Assembly (NCBI RefSeq): GCF_011759375.1 | Contig: NZ_JAARML010000005.1 | Coordinates: 1 to 64,000 of the forward strand | Origin: Paraflavitalea devenefica | Lineage (GTDB): Bacteria > Bacteroidota > Bacteroidia > Chitinophagales > Chitinophagaceae | Length of the DNA: 64,000 nucleotides | Reading direction: 5' to 3' | Shown here: positions 41,298 to 49,607 of the stretch, piece by piece | How positions within the stretch are numbered: the stretch's first letter is position 1 | How the letters are laid out: the number at the start of each line of letters is the position of its first letter | Position numbers and translations under genes: made by a program | The notes under the pieces: model-generated | What the model was told of the DNA's origin: nothing | The model's input: only the letters and a program-made list of their open reading frames with translations | Database searches by the model: none

Positions 41298-41945
41298 ATG
41301 AGCAAATTATCAAAGCGCCATTTTTGGGAGTGGTTCAAACGTCATCACCAGGAATATCTTGCGCTGAACAAAAAGCCTAAAAAAGAAGTCAGTTACTGGT
41401 TGCAGGAATTGACCACTCATGTACGGGCCTATTTCAAGTTCTTTGGGTTCAGCCTGGTACTACCTGATAAAGGAACTGCCCGGTTAACCATCACTGTAAA
41501 AGGTAAGGCGAAGCATTTTAAAAAGGCGGATGCATTTGTTGCCACTGCCCCCGACATACCCGGCTGGAGCATCCATGCGCTGGAAGACCCCATGCCTGTT
41601 GATTTTTTATTGGAAAAGCAACTGGAAATTACCGGTATAGATCCCTGGGAATTCCATTTTTCCTTTGCCGGCGATCATCCGGAGGATACAGCGCTTATCA
41701 TGTATCACCCGTTATACACGGAAGACAACAGGCGTCTCTTTTTGGAAATGGCTTATGAAACAGTATATCATTTATTGGGCGAACGCTCTTTCGGGACGGA
41801 TATAGACCACGTGGAAGTTGACAACCTTTCCTGCGCCGATCCTGAAAATGTGTACAGGCTGGAAGAATTGCCCATCCATATCGGCTGGCGCAGCTCTTCT
41901 ATGGTGGTAGATCATGATGGAACATTGATGAGTATGCATTCGTAA
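41298..41945 (+). CDS. Hypothetical cytoplasmic protein conserved in Bacteroidetes
   Basis: 215 residues from the ATG at 41298; the frame opens at 41217, but the extra residues are terminator sequence. It begins MSKLSKRHFWEWFKRHHQEY, followed by a helical WLQELTTHVRAYFKFFGF and a beta-rich region (RLTITVKGKAKHFKKADAFV). The C-terminal part is acidic (DIDHVEVDNLSCADPENVYR). Proteins with this HFWEWF-x-x-x-x-x-EYL opening are widespread in Bacteroidetes without known function. No signal peptide, membrane helix or catalytic motif is seen. Confidence 0.65.
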   Translation: MSKLSKRHFWEWFKRHHQEYLALNKKPKKEVSYWLQELTTHVRAYFKFFGFSLVLPDKGTARLTITVKGKAKHFKKADAFVATAPDIPGWSIHALEDPMPVDFLLEKQLEITGIDPWEFHFSFAGDHPEDTALIMYHPLYTEDNRRLFLEMAYETVYHLLGERSFGTDIDHVEVDNLSCADPENVYRLEELPIHIGWRSSSMVVDHDGTLMSMHS

Positions 41946-41984
41946 TGGGATGTAGCACTAAACCTTATCCTTTTTTTATATTAC

Positions 41985-42299
41985 TCAAGGCGCCTTTTTC
42001 TTCTGCAACAAAATATTGTATTCATTAGCCGCTGTCAGCTTCACCTCCTGCGTTTGAAAATCACAGTGACTGAATACTAAAATAGAGTCTTTATCGGTAA
42101 CGGGAATATAGTATACACCGTCTGACTGTGTTCCTGATATCATCTTGGTGCCTTTTACGGCCACCTGTACGCCCTCTACCGGGCCGGTTTCGTCGGCAGC
42201 AGTAACAATGCCTGTAATAGTGCGGCCTGCCGGTGATGTCCAACTGCCTTGCAGGGCCCATGCTGTAATGAGTAGCAATAAGGTGTATTTGCGAAGCAT
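41985..42299 (-). CDS. Orphan carboxypeptidase-regulatory-like domain protein
   Basis: 104 residues: a signal peptide (about 1-20) and one complete CarbopepD-reg-like beta-sandwich (RTITGIVTAADETGPVEGVQ, VAVKGTKMISGTQSDGVYYI, DSILVFSHCDFQTQEV). This is the domain normally fused to the N-terminus of SusC-type transporters, here without plug or barrel. It diverges from a SusC gene across 159 bp. An exact -7 box, TATATTTG (complement of 42337-42344), lies 38 bases from its start codon, so the gene appears to be expressed. It could be a periplasmic accessory of the transporter or a relic of a duplicated SusC; its stop is in the normal place for the domain. Confidence 0.7.
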   Translation of the reverse strand: MLRKYTLLLLITAWALQGSWTSPAGRTITGIVTAADETGPVEGVQVAVKGTKMISGTQSDGVYYIPVTDKDSILVFSHCDFQTQEVKLTAANEYNILLQKKKAP

Positions 42300-42336
42300 A
42301 ACAGGTAGGATTTTATTAGTCTACTAAAAATATAGA

Positions 42337-42344
42337 CAAATATA
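42337..42344 (-). promoter_or_regulatory. -7 box for the orphan regulatory-domain gene
   Basis: The complement of CAAATATA reads TATATTTG, a perfect TAnnTTTG. No -33 TTTG is evident 19-21 bases upstream. Confidence 0.45.
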
Positions 42345-42352
42345 CGGGAATA

Positions 42353-42384
42353 TTTGGAGGGGAGGGAAATATGGTTTTATTTTG
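42353..42384 (+). promoter_or_regulatory. Candidate promoter of the second SusC/D operon
   Basis: TTTG (42353-42356) and TATTTTG (42378-42384) are 21 bases apart. The -7 element lacks one spacer base of TAnnTTTG. The SusC start lies about 75 bases downstream. Confidence 0.35.
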
Positions 42385-42458
42385 TGCTCTCCATCAACGT
42401 CTTCACCGCGGTTTGCTTACGGAATAGCATATCATTTTTTACCTATTAAATTATTGTC

Positions 42459-45400
42459 ATGAACCTGAGAGCAGTGTTTTTGACAATGGGGATTATTGTG
42501 TTCAGCGCAATGGTCACCATTGCTCAAACATCCCCCCGTAGCATTACCGGTACCATAAGGTCCGATGACCGGCAGCCCCTGGAAGGCGCCAGTATTACCG
42601 TAAAAGGCAGCAGCAAAGGAGTTTTCAGTAAAAAGGATGGCTCTTTCCGGTTGGAGCTTACCGGCAACCAGCGCGTAATTACCATTTCTTATGCTGGGTT
42701 TGAAGAACAGGAACTCATCATTACAGAGCAGGATCAATACCAGGTGGTACTCAAAAAAGCCACAGCCCAACTGGAAGACATTGTGATTACAGGATACAGT
42801 ACGCAAAGAAAGCGGTTTATAGCCGGCGCCATCACTACGGTGGGAGGCGATGAGATCAAGAACAGTCCGGCTGCGGGTTTTAACCAGCTATTGCAGGGAA
42901 AGGCCAGCGGGGTACAGGTGCTGGCGAATTCCGGGGTGGCAGGCGGCAGCATTACCTTCCGTATCAGGGGAAACAATTCCATCAATGCCAGCAGCGATCC
43001 CCTGTACATCATTGACGGCGTATTTGTGAGCAACGCAGAAACAATACAAACAGGTCTCGGACAGCAGCAACCGACCAACCCGCTGGCTACCATTAATCCT
43101 TCCGATATTGAAAGCATCACCATCCTGAAAGATGCGAACGCCACGGCTATCTACGGGTCGCTGGGCGCCAATGGCGTGGTCATTGTTACTACCCGTCGTG
43201 GTAAACTCAATGCCAAACCGCGGATCACCCTGAATACTTACCAGGGATGGGCCGTGGCAGTGAAAAAACTCAAAGTGGCCAATGGGGTGGAGACCGCCAA
43301 ACTGGCCAACGAGTCCAGGCTGAATACCGCCATTGATAACGGGCAGGACCCCAGCACCGTGGTATTGCCCTTTCCCAATCCCGATACCTTAAAGACCTAC
43401 GACCGGTTTGCCGACCTGTATCGAACGGCCCGTACTTCCAGCTATGAGTTGTCGGCACAGGGAGGTTCTGAAAAGAATACCTACTATGCAAGCATTGGCT
43501 ACCTGAAACAGGAATCAGTTGTAAGACCTTCCAACTTTGAACGGTTTACCGGGCGGCTGAACTATGATAACAATCTTTCGCCGAAACTGAAACTGGGCAC
43601 CAGTATTGGCCTCACCCGCACATTGCGTAATGTAAGCAGCAATGACAACAACTCGCAGGGGGTGATCAACTCTGCTTTGTTCGTGCGCAGCTACCTGCCC
43701 ATTTACAATGCCAATGGCACCTACGCCCGTTATGGCAGCTTTGATAACCACATTGCCCTCATCAATCACCTCAGCAACAAAGCCGTCGGCTGGCGTATCA
43801 TTGGTAATGCATTCCTGGAGTATGCCTTTTTGCCCGAACTCAAATTGCGCAGCAGTTGGAGTATAGACAAGGCCGATGAATCGGAAAACAACTATGCCAG
43901 CACGCTGATCAGTGCGGGCATTTCTACCAATGGCTCAGCCAATGCGTATGAAACGCACAACCTTGTTTTATTGAATGAACAGGTGCTTACCTACATCAAA
44001 TCCTTTGGCAGGGATAAACAACATTCGGTCAATGCCTTGATCGGGAATACCATCAGCACCACGATCAGTGAGCTGACTTCCGCTTCAGGCACTGGTTTTC
44101 CCAGCAATAATATTACCGCTATTTCAGGGGCCTCTATACGCTCGGGTTCCTCTTCAAGATCAGTAGCCAAGCTGGCTTCCTTCTTCGGAAAGGCCAGTTA
44201 TACCTTCAATGATAAATATACGCTCGATGCCAGCTTGCGGGCGGATGGCTCCTCCAGGTTTGGCGCCAACAACCAATGGGGTTACTTTCCTTCGGGTGGA
44301 ATTACCTGGCGCGCCGGCCAGGAAGCCTTTATTGAAAGGCTGAACTTCTTTGATGACCTGAAAGTACGGGCCAGCTTTGGGCTTACCGGCAACCAGAACG
44401 GCATTGGTGCGTATGCGGCAAAAGGCTTGTGGGGTTCGGGTGCCAATTACCTGGAAATTGCCGGTACGGCACTTTCCCAACTGGCCAATCCCGACCTCAC
44501 CTGGGAAACCACCCGCCAGTTTGACGCAGGTGTTGATTTCTCGGTGCTCAACAAACGCCTGAGCATTAGCCTCGATTATTATTATAAGTATACCTACGAC
44601 CTGTTACTGAATGTAAATATCCCCAACCGCTTAGGGCTTAATTCCCTGTTGCAGAACTACGGCGCTGTAAGCAATAAAGGCGTGGAGGTAAGTGTGCACA
44701 GCACCAACATCAGCACCCGCACGTTTAGCTGGACTACTGATTTCAATATCTCTTTCAATACCAACCGTATTGAGAAACTGGCTTCTGATATAAGCCTCGG
44801 CGCCTCCGGGCGCAATATATCCATTCTCAGGAAAGGATATGCTGTGAACTCCTTCCAATTGTACAGGCAATTGTATGTAGACCCGCAAACCGGTAATGCG
44901 GTATATGAGGATGTAAATAAAGATGGTTTTATTACCAGTGCCGACCGGCAGATCGTGGGCAATGCCCTGCCCAGGTATACAGGAGGATTAACGAACAACC
45001 TGTCGTATAAAAACTTCGACCTCAATTTCTTTATCTACTTCCAGCAGGGCAACAAGATTATGGACATGAATGATTTCTTCATGGTGCATGGCGGTGCACA
45101 GGCCAATATCGGTTTTGTGCCCCGGCAATTGCAGCGCTGGCAAAAGCCGGGAGATATTACGGACATACCAAGGCTCACCACCTATAGCAGCAATCCCAAT
45201 CAAAATGGCGGACCTGCCAATAACTACGGCGGCAATGTGGCCAACCTGAGCAGCCGGTACCTGAAAGATGGTTCTTTTGCCCGGTTGAAAACATTGTCAG
45301 TAGGCTACAACTTCCCCCATGACTGGCTGGGGGCTGTGAAGATCAGCAACGCGCGGTTGTATGTACAGGCTACCAACCTGTTCACGGTTACCAACTATTC

Positions 45401-45515
45401 CGGTCCCGACCCCGAAGTAAGTTCTCAAAGTGGCAACCAGAATACAGCCGGCTACGACTGGGCTACAGTGCCACAGCCTAAAACAGTGCAGGTAGGTCTT
45501 ACGGTAACATTTTAA
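42459..45515 (+). CDS. SusC/RagA-family TonB-dependent transporter (system 2)
   Basis: 1018 residues. Signal peptide to about residue 23 (ending IAQ), a regulatory-like domain (SITGTIRSDDRQPLEGASIT, about 27-100), TonB-box-like DIVITGYSTQRKR, and a plug with DPLYIIDGVFVSNAETIQTG and ESITILKDANATAIYGSLGA. The barrel ends in VQVGLTVTF. Compared with PUL 1 the plug signature is divergent (VFVSN instead of VPRSQ). It is co-transcribed with a SusD homolog (12 bp gap) and an M14 carboxypeptidase (21 bp gap), so its cargo may be a peptide or peptide-containing polymer rather than a plain glycan, by inference. Confidence 0.95.
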   Translation: MNLRAVFLTMGIIVFSAMVTIAQTSPRSITGTIRSDDRQPLEGASITVKGSSKGVFSKKDGSFRLELTGNQRVITISYAGFEEQELIITEQDQYQVVLKKATAQLEDIVITGYSTQRKRFIAGAITTVGGDEIKNSPAAGFNQLLQGKASGVQVLANSGVAGGSITFRIRGNNSINASSDPLYIIDGVFVSNAETIQTGLGQQQPTNPLATINPSDIESITILKDANATAIYGSLGANGVVIVTTRRGKLNAKPRITLNTYQGWAVAVKKLKVANGVETAKLANESRLNTAIDNGQDPSTVVLPFPNPDTLKTYDRFADLYRTARTSSYELSAQGGSEKNTYYASIGYLKQESVVRPSNFERFTGRLNYDNNLSPKLKLGTSIGLTRTLRNVSSNDNNSQGVINSALFVRSYLPIYNANGTYARYGSFDNHIALINHLSNKAVGWRIIGNAFLEYAFLPELKLRSSWSIDKADESENNYASTLISAGISTNGSANAYETHNLVLLNEQVLTYIKSFGRDKQHSVNALIGNTISTTISELTSASGTGFPSNNITAISGASIRSGSSSRSVAKLASFFGKASYTFNDKYTLDASLRADGSSRFGANNQWGYFPSGGITWRAGQEAFIERLNFFDDLKVRASFGLTGNQNGIGAYAAKGLWGSGANYLEIAGTALSQLANPDLTWETTRQFDAGVDFSVLNKRLSISLDYYYKYTYDLLLNVNIPNRLGLNSLLQNYGAVSNKGVEVSVHSTNISTRTFSWTTDFNISFNTNRIEKLASDISLGASGRNISILRKGYAVNSFQLYRQLYVDPQTGNAVYEDVNKDGFITSADRQIVGNALPRYTGGLTNNLSYKNFDLNFFIYFQQGNKIMDMNDFFMVHGGAQANIGFVPRQLQRWQKPGDITDIPRLTTYSSNPNQNGGPANNYGGNVANLSSRYLKDGSFARLKTLSVGYNFPHDWLGAVKISNARLYVQATNLFTVTNYSGPDPEVSSQSGNQNTAGYDWATVPQPKTVQVGLTVTF

Positions 45516-45527
45516 ATAATCAATACG

Positions 45528-46874
45528 ATGAAACGTTCCTATATACTTTTATTGTTGGCAGGTACTTTGTCTCTATCCGCCTGCTCAAAATTCCTCGAAG
45601 AGGATCCCAACAATGCGATTCCGGCTGAAAAGGCTATTACCGATGCCGGTACGGCCAGGGCTGCCATTACAGGGGTGTATGATGGCTTGCAGGGATACTA
45701 TGCGGCCAACTATCCAACCCTGGGCACTATCACGGCAGATAATGTGGTGTTTAACGGTACGCTGAGCCAATACCTGCAACTGGACCAGAATGCCATCCCT
45801 ACCGACAATGTAACTACGGTAGCTGCCTACCAGGGTATTTACAAAACGATCAACTCGGCTAATAGCGTGATTACGTATGTGCCAGGCATTACTGATCCTT
45901 TACTTACGCAGGCAGAAAAAGAGAAGATACTGGGAGAAGCCTATTTTGCCCGTGCATTGGGTTACTTTGACCTGGCCAGGGGCTGGGGTGGTGTGCAACT
46001 GCAACTAAAACCTACCACTAACATCAATGATGCAAAAGGGATAAAGCGCAGTACACTGGATCAAACCTATGACCAGGTACTGGCCGACCTGACAGAAGCC
46101 GAGAAGCTATTACCCGAAGATGCCACCACCCGTAACCGGGCGCAGAAAAGCACCGCGCGTGCTTTGCGGGCCAGGCTGCACCTGTACAGGAAGCAGTGGG
46201 CGGAAGCGGAACAATATGCTTCGCTGGTCATCAGTAACACAGCAAAATATGAACTGGTTCCTTATAAGTCATTTTTTACAGCGCCTTTCCTGAGCAGGGA
46301 ATCTGTTTTTGAGTTAACTTTCTCTGCCAATGACCGCAATACATACTGGAACCTGTGGTACCCAAGTTCCTCCGGAGGACAATACACGCTGAAGCCTTCC
46401 AATGCATTGGTGGCAAAACTCAATAATCCCGCTGTCGGCGGCACAAGGAATAGTCTTATTGCCGGTACCGGCAGTAATGTGTATGGTGTATTGTACAATA
46501 CCAGTGCTACCAGTACCGATCCCGCTTACCTCATACGATTGGCAGAGTTATACCTGATCCGTGCCGAAGCCCGGGCGCAACAAAATAAGCTCACCGGAGC
46601 AGAGGGCGCTATTGCCGACCTGGATGCGGTGAGGGCCAGGGCTGGTGTACCAGCCTCCACCGCCGTTACCAAAGAAGAAATATTACTGGCTATTGAGGAA
46701 GAAAACAGTGTGGAGTTTGCTTTTGAGGCCCACCGTTGGTTCGACCTCATACGCACAGAAAGGGCCGGTGTGGTATTGGGGCTCACCAATAAGAATTACT
46801 GGCTGTTCCCCTTACCTTATTCAGATGTATTGTCTGATCCTGACCTCGAAGGCAAAAACAATCCGGGATACTAA
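45528..46874 (+). CDS. SusD/RagB-family lipoprotein (system 2)
   Basis: 448 residues, short for the family (usually 480-600). The lipobox is LSLSAC with Cys19. SusD signatures: EAYFARALGYFDLARGWGGV (about 141-160), ATTRNRAQKSTARALRARLH, YLIRLAELYLIRAEARAQQN and EENSVEFAFEAHRWFDLIRT near the end. It is the surface ligand-binding partner of the preceding SusC. The compact size suggests a smaller ligand cavity than in PUL 1 and system 3. Confidence 0.93.
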   Translation: MKRSYILLLLAGTLSLSACSKFLEEDPNNAIPAEKAITDAGTARAAITGVYDGLQGYYAANYPTLGTITADNVVFNGTLSQYLQLDQNAIPTDNVTTVAAYQGIYKTINSANSVITYVPGITDPLLTQAEKEKILGEAYFARALGYFDLARGWGGVQLQLKPTTNINDAKGIKRSTLDQTYDQVLADLTEAEKLLPEDATTRNRAQKSTARALRARLHLYRKQWAEAEQYASLVISNTAKYELVPYKSFFTAPFLSRESVFELTFSANDRNTYWNLWYPSSSGGQYTLKPSNALVAKLNNPAVGGTRNSLIAGTGSNVYGVLYNTSATSTDPAYLIRLAELYLIRAEARAQQNKLTGAEGAIADLDAVRARAGVPASTAVTKEEILLAIEEENSVEFAFEAHRWFDLIRTERAGVVLGLTNKNYWLFPLPYSDVLSDPDLEGKNNPGY

Positions 46875-46895
46875 TAACAAAACACCTACAAACGC

Positions 46896-49484
46896 ATGAT
46901 AAAAAACTCTTTCACCGTATTACTCCTGGTGGCTACCGTTATCACCACGCAGGCCCAAAACAACTACTACTTCAGCAAACAGGAAACATTCGACCCGAAG
47001 ATACCCACGCCCGAACAGTTCTTAGGATATGCCATCGGATCGCATTATACCCGGCATGATCAGTTGATCGCTTACCTGAAGGAACTTTCCAGGCTAAGCG
47101 ATAAAGTACATTACCAGGTCATTGGCAAAACCTACGAATTGCGCGACCAGGTGATCGTTACCATTACCGCTCCCGAAAACTATGCAAAGCTGGATGCCAT
47201 CCGGCAGGAACATATCAACCAGGTTGATCCGGGAAAACCTGCTTTACCGGCCGGCGCACCCGTGATCGTTTTATTGGGATATAGTGTGCATGGCAATGAA
47301 ACCTCCAGTGGTGAAGCGGCTTTATTGACTGCCTATTATCTCGCAGCCAGCCAAAGTGAAGCCACGCAAAAGTGGCTGAAGGAAGCTGTTGTATTCATCG
47401 ATCCATCCCTCAACCCGGATGGAAGGGACAGGGCTGCCAACTGGCACAATGCCTACAAGTCCTTTCCCAATACCACCGATCCGGCTGATAAGGAACACAT
47501 CGAAGCATGGCCCAATGGCAGGAGCAATCATTACCTGGCCAACCTCAATCGCGACTGGCTCAGCGCCACACAAATTGAAAGCCAGAACAGGCTGGAGTTC
47601 TTCCACCAGTGGTATCCCAACGTGCACATAGATTTTCATGAAATGGGAGGCAACAGTACCTATTACTTTGAACCCTCGCCCAAACGTACGCAAAGTCCTA
47701 TCATGCCACAGGCTTCTTATGATTTTAATGCTACGCTGGCAAAATACCATGCGGCGGCCTTGGACAATATTGGTTCTTTATATTTTACCAAAGAGCAGTT
47801 TGATAACCTGTCACCCATCTATGGTTCCACCTATCCTGATTTCTTTGGGGCGGTAGGTATTACTTTTGAGCAAGGCAGCTCCCGCGGACTGGAACAGGAA
47901 ACGGAGGCAGGGATACTTACATTTCCCTTCACCATACGCAACCATGTAACCACGGGCATTGCTACGGTGAAAGCGGCTGTGGAAGAAAAGAAGGGACTCT
48001 TCAACCTGCAGAAAGAATTCTTCCGGTCGGCAGTAGAGCAGGGCAGGGCATACCCGGCCAAAGCCTTTGTGTTTGGTGACAGCAGGGACCAGTCGCTTAC
48101 CCGTTCTTTATTGGCTCTACTGTTAAAGCACCGGCTGAAAGTATATGAATTGAACAGCGATCTTTCGCAGGAAGGAAAGAAGTTTGAAAAGGGGAAAGCA
48201 TACCTGGTTCCTTCCGACCAACCGAACTTCCGTATCGTACATTCCATCTTTGAGGAAACGACTAAATTGAATGACAGCCTTTACTATGACAACACTTCCT
48301 GGAGCCTTATTCATGCTTATGGATTGCAGTATGCCCGCCTCACGGCGCCGCCGGCTACCAGGGGCGCGCAGGTGACTGCAGTCCCGGTAGTAAAAGGCAG
48401 TGTAACCGGTGGCATTGCTGCGTATGCTTACCTCGTTAACTGGAGTGAATACAATGCGTCCAAAGCATTGTATTACCTGTTGAGCAAAGGGGTGGTGGTA
48501 AAAGCGGCTCATAAACCCGTGACGATACAAACCCCGGCAGGTGTCAAGGAATTTGGTTATGGCAGTCTGGTGATACCGGTAGCTGCACAAAAAATAAGTG
48601 CTGATAGCTTATATACACTGGTAAAGGGGGCTGCTGAAAAAGCTGCCATAGATATTTATGGAACGGCTACCGGCTTCAGCACCGATGGCATTGACCTGGG
48701 TAGCAACAATGTGAAAGCAGTGCAAAAACCAACCGTAGCAGTCATTGCAGGGACAGGTACCAACTATGAAGAAGTAGGGCAGGTATGGTTCTTACTGAAT
48801 CAGCACCTGGAGTTGCCGGTTACCAAACTGGATGTGGCTGCTGTAGGCCGGGCCGATCTTACCCGGTACAACAACATCATATTGGTAAGTGGTAATTATA
48901 ATGGTCTTGATAAAGTGGCTATAGCAAGACTAAAGAACTGGGTGGAAGAAGGCGGTACCCTCATTGCTTTTAAGAATGCGGCAGAATGGGCCATCCAGCA
49001 GGAAATAATTAAGGAAAAGCTGTTTATTGATTCTGCTGCCTTGAAGGGTACCAACGAACGGATTGATTACGTGCTGCAGGAGGTAACAGAAGGGGCCAGG
49101 CGCATCAACGGCGGTGTATTTGTGGGCGACATTGATATCACCAATCCCATTGCTTTTGGGTTGACCAGCCGGAAAATATTCTTTACCAAGAACAGCCAGA
49201 CCATTTTACAGCCCAGCCGAAACAAATATGCCACCATTGCCAAATACGCGGCAGACGCTTACATAGGTGGTTATGTTTCCAAAAAGAACATTGCCAGGAT
49301 CAACAATACGGCTGCCATATTGATCAGCCAGGCAGGGAACGGGAAAGTAGTGTCCTTTGCCGATGATCCTTCTTACCGCAGCTACTGGCATGGAACAGAC
49401 AGATTATTGCTCAATGCCATCTTTTTTACTTCCGGTATTCAATTAGGCCTTGGCACCAACTTCAACGAAGCACACGAAGAATAA
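46896..49484 (+). CDS. M14-family zinc carboxypeptidase, secreted
   Basis: 862 residues with signal peptide MIKNSFTVLLLVATVITTQA. The N-terminal peptidase M14 domain (about 35-350) has zinc ligands H132 and E135 (SVHGNETSSGE) and H248 (HIDFHEMGG), with substrate-binding N218-R219 (NLNRDW) and a probable catalytic Glu in ITFEQGSSRG. The C-terminal half (about 370-860) is a long extension that includes a glutamine-amidotransferase-like segment (PTVAVIAGTGTNYEEVGQVW, then LVSGNYNGLD) often seen in large Bacteroidetes M14 proteins. It probably trims peptides captured by the co-transcribed SusC/D pair. Confidence 0.9.
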   Translation: MIKNSFTVLLLVATVITTQAQNNYYFSKQETFDPKIPTPEQFLGYAIGSHYTRHDQLIAYLKELSRLSDKVHYQVIGKTYELRDQVIVTITAPENYAKLDAIRQEHINQVDPGKPALPAGAPVIVLLGYSVHGNETSSGEAALLTAYYLAASQSEATQKWLKEAVVFIDPSLNPDGRDRAANWHNAYKSFPNTTDPADKEHIEAWPNGRSNHYLANLNRDWLSATQIESQNRLEFFHQWYPNVHIDFHEMGGNSTYYFEPSPKRTQSPIMPQASYDFNATLAKYHAAALDNIGSLYFTKEQFDNLSPIYGSTYPDFFGAVGITFEQGSSRGLEQETEAGILTFPFTIRNHVTTGIATVKAAVEEKKGLFNLQKEFFRSAVEQGRAYPAKAFVFGDSRDQSLTRSLLALLLKHRLKVYELNSDLSQEGKKFEKGKAYLVPSDQPNFRIVHSIFEETTKLNDSLYYDNTSWSLIHAYGLQYARLTAPPATRGAQVTAVPVVKGSVTGGIAAYAYLVNWSEYNASKALYYLLSKGVVVKAAHKPVTIQTPAGVKEFGYGSLVIPVAAQKISADSLYTLVKGAAEKAAIDIYGTATGFSTDGIDLGSNNVKAVQKPTVAVIAGTGTNYEEVGQVWFLLNQHLELPVTKLDVAAVGRADLTRYNNIILVSGNYNGLDKVAIARLKNWVEEGGTLIAFKNAAEWAIQQEIIKEKLFIDSAALKGTNERIDYVLQEVTEGARRINGGVFVGDIDITNPIAFGLTSRKIFFTKNSQTILQPSRNKYATIAKYAADAYIGGYVSKKNIARINNTAAILISQAGNGKVVSFADDPSYRSYWHGTDRLLLNAIFFTSGIQLGLGTNFNEAHEE

Positions 49485-49549
49485 AACCGTAATACTGGCG
49501 CAAGCATGCCGCTCAGCCTCGTGCGATAGGGTGCTTGTGACAACAAAAA

Positions 49550-49579
49550 GGGTCGCTGAACAAAAACATTCAGCGACCC
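49550..49579. terminator. Bidirectional terminator between systems 2 and 3
   Basis: Perfect 11-bp repeat GGGTCGCTGAA (49550-49560) / TTCAGCGACCC (49569-49579) with an 8-base loop. An A-run precedes it, so the minus strand gets TTTTTGTTG. It lies between convergent operons. Confidence 0.8.
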
Positions 49580-49607
49580 AATAATTAATAATCAGTAATT
49601 AATAATC

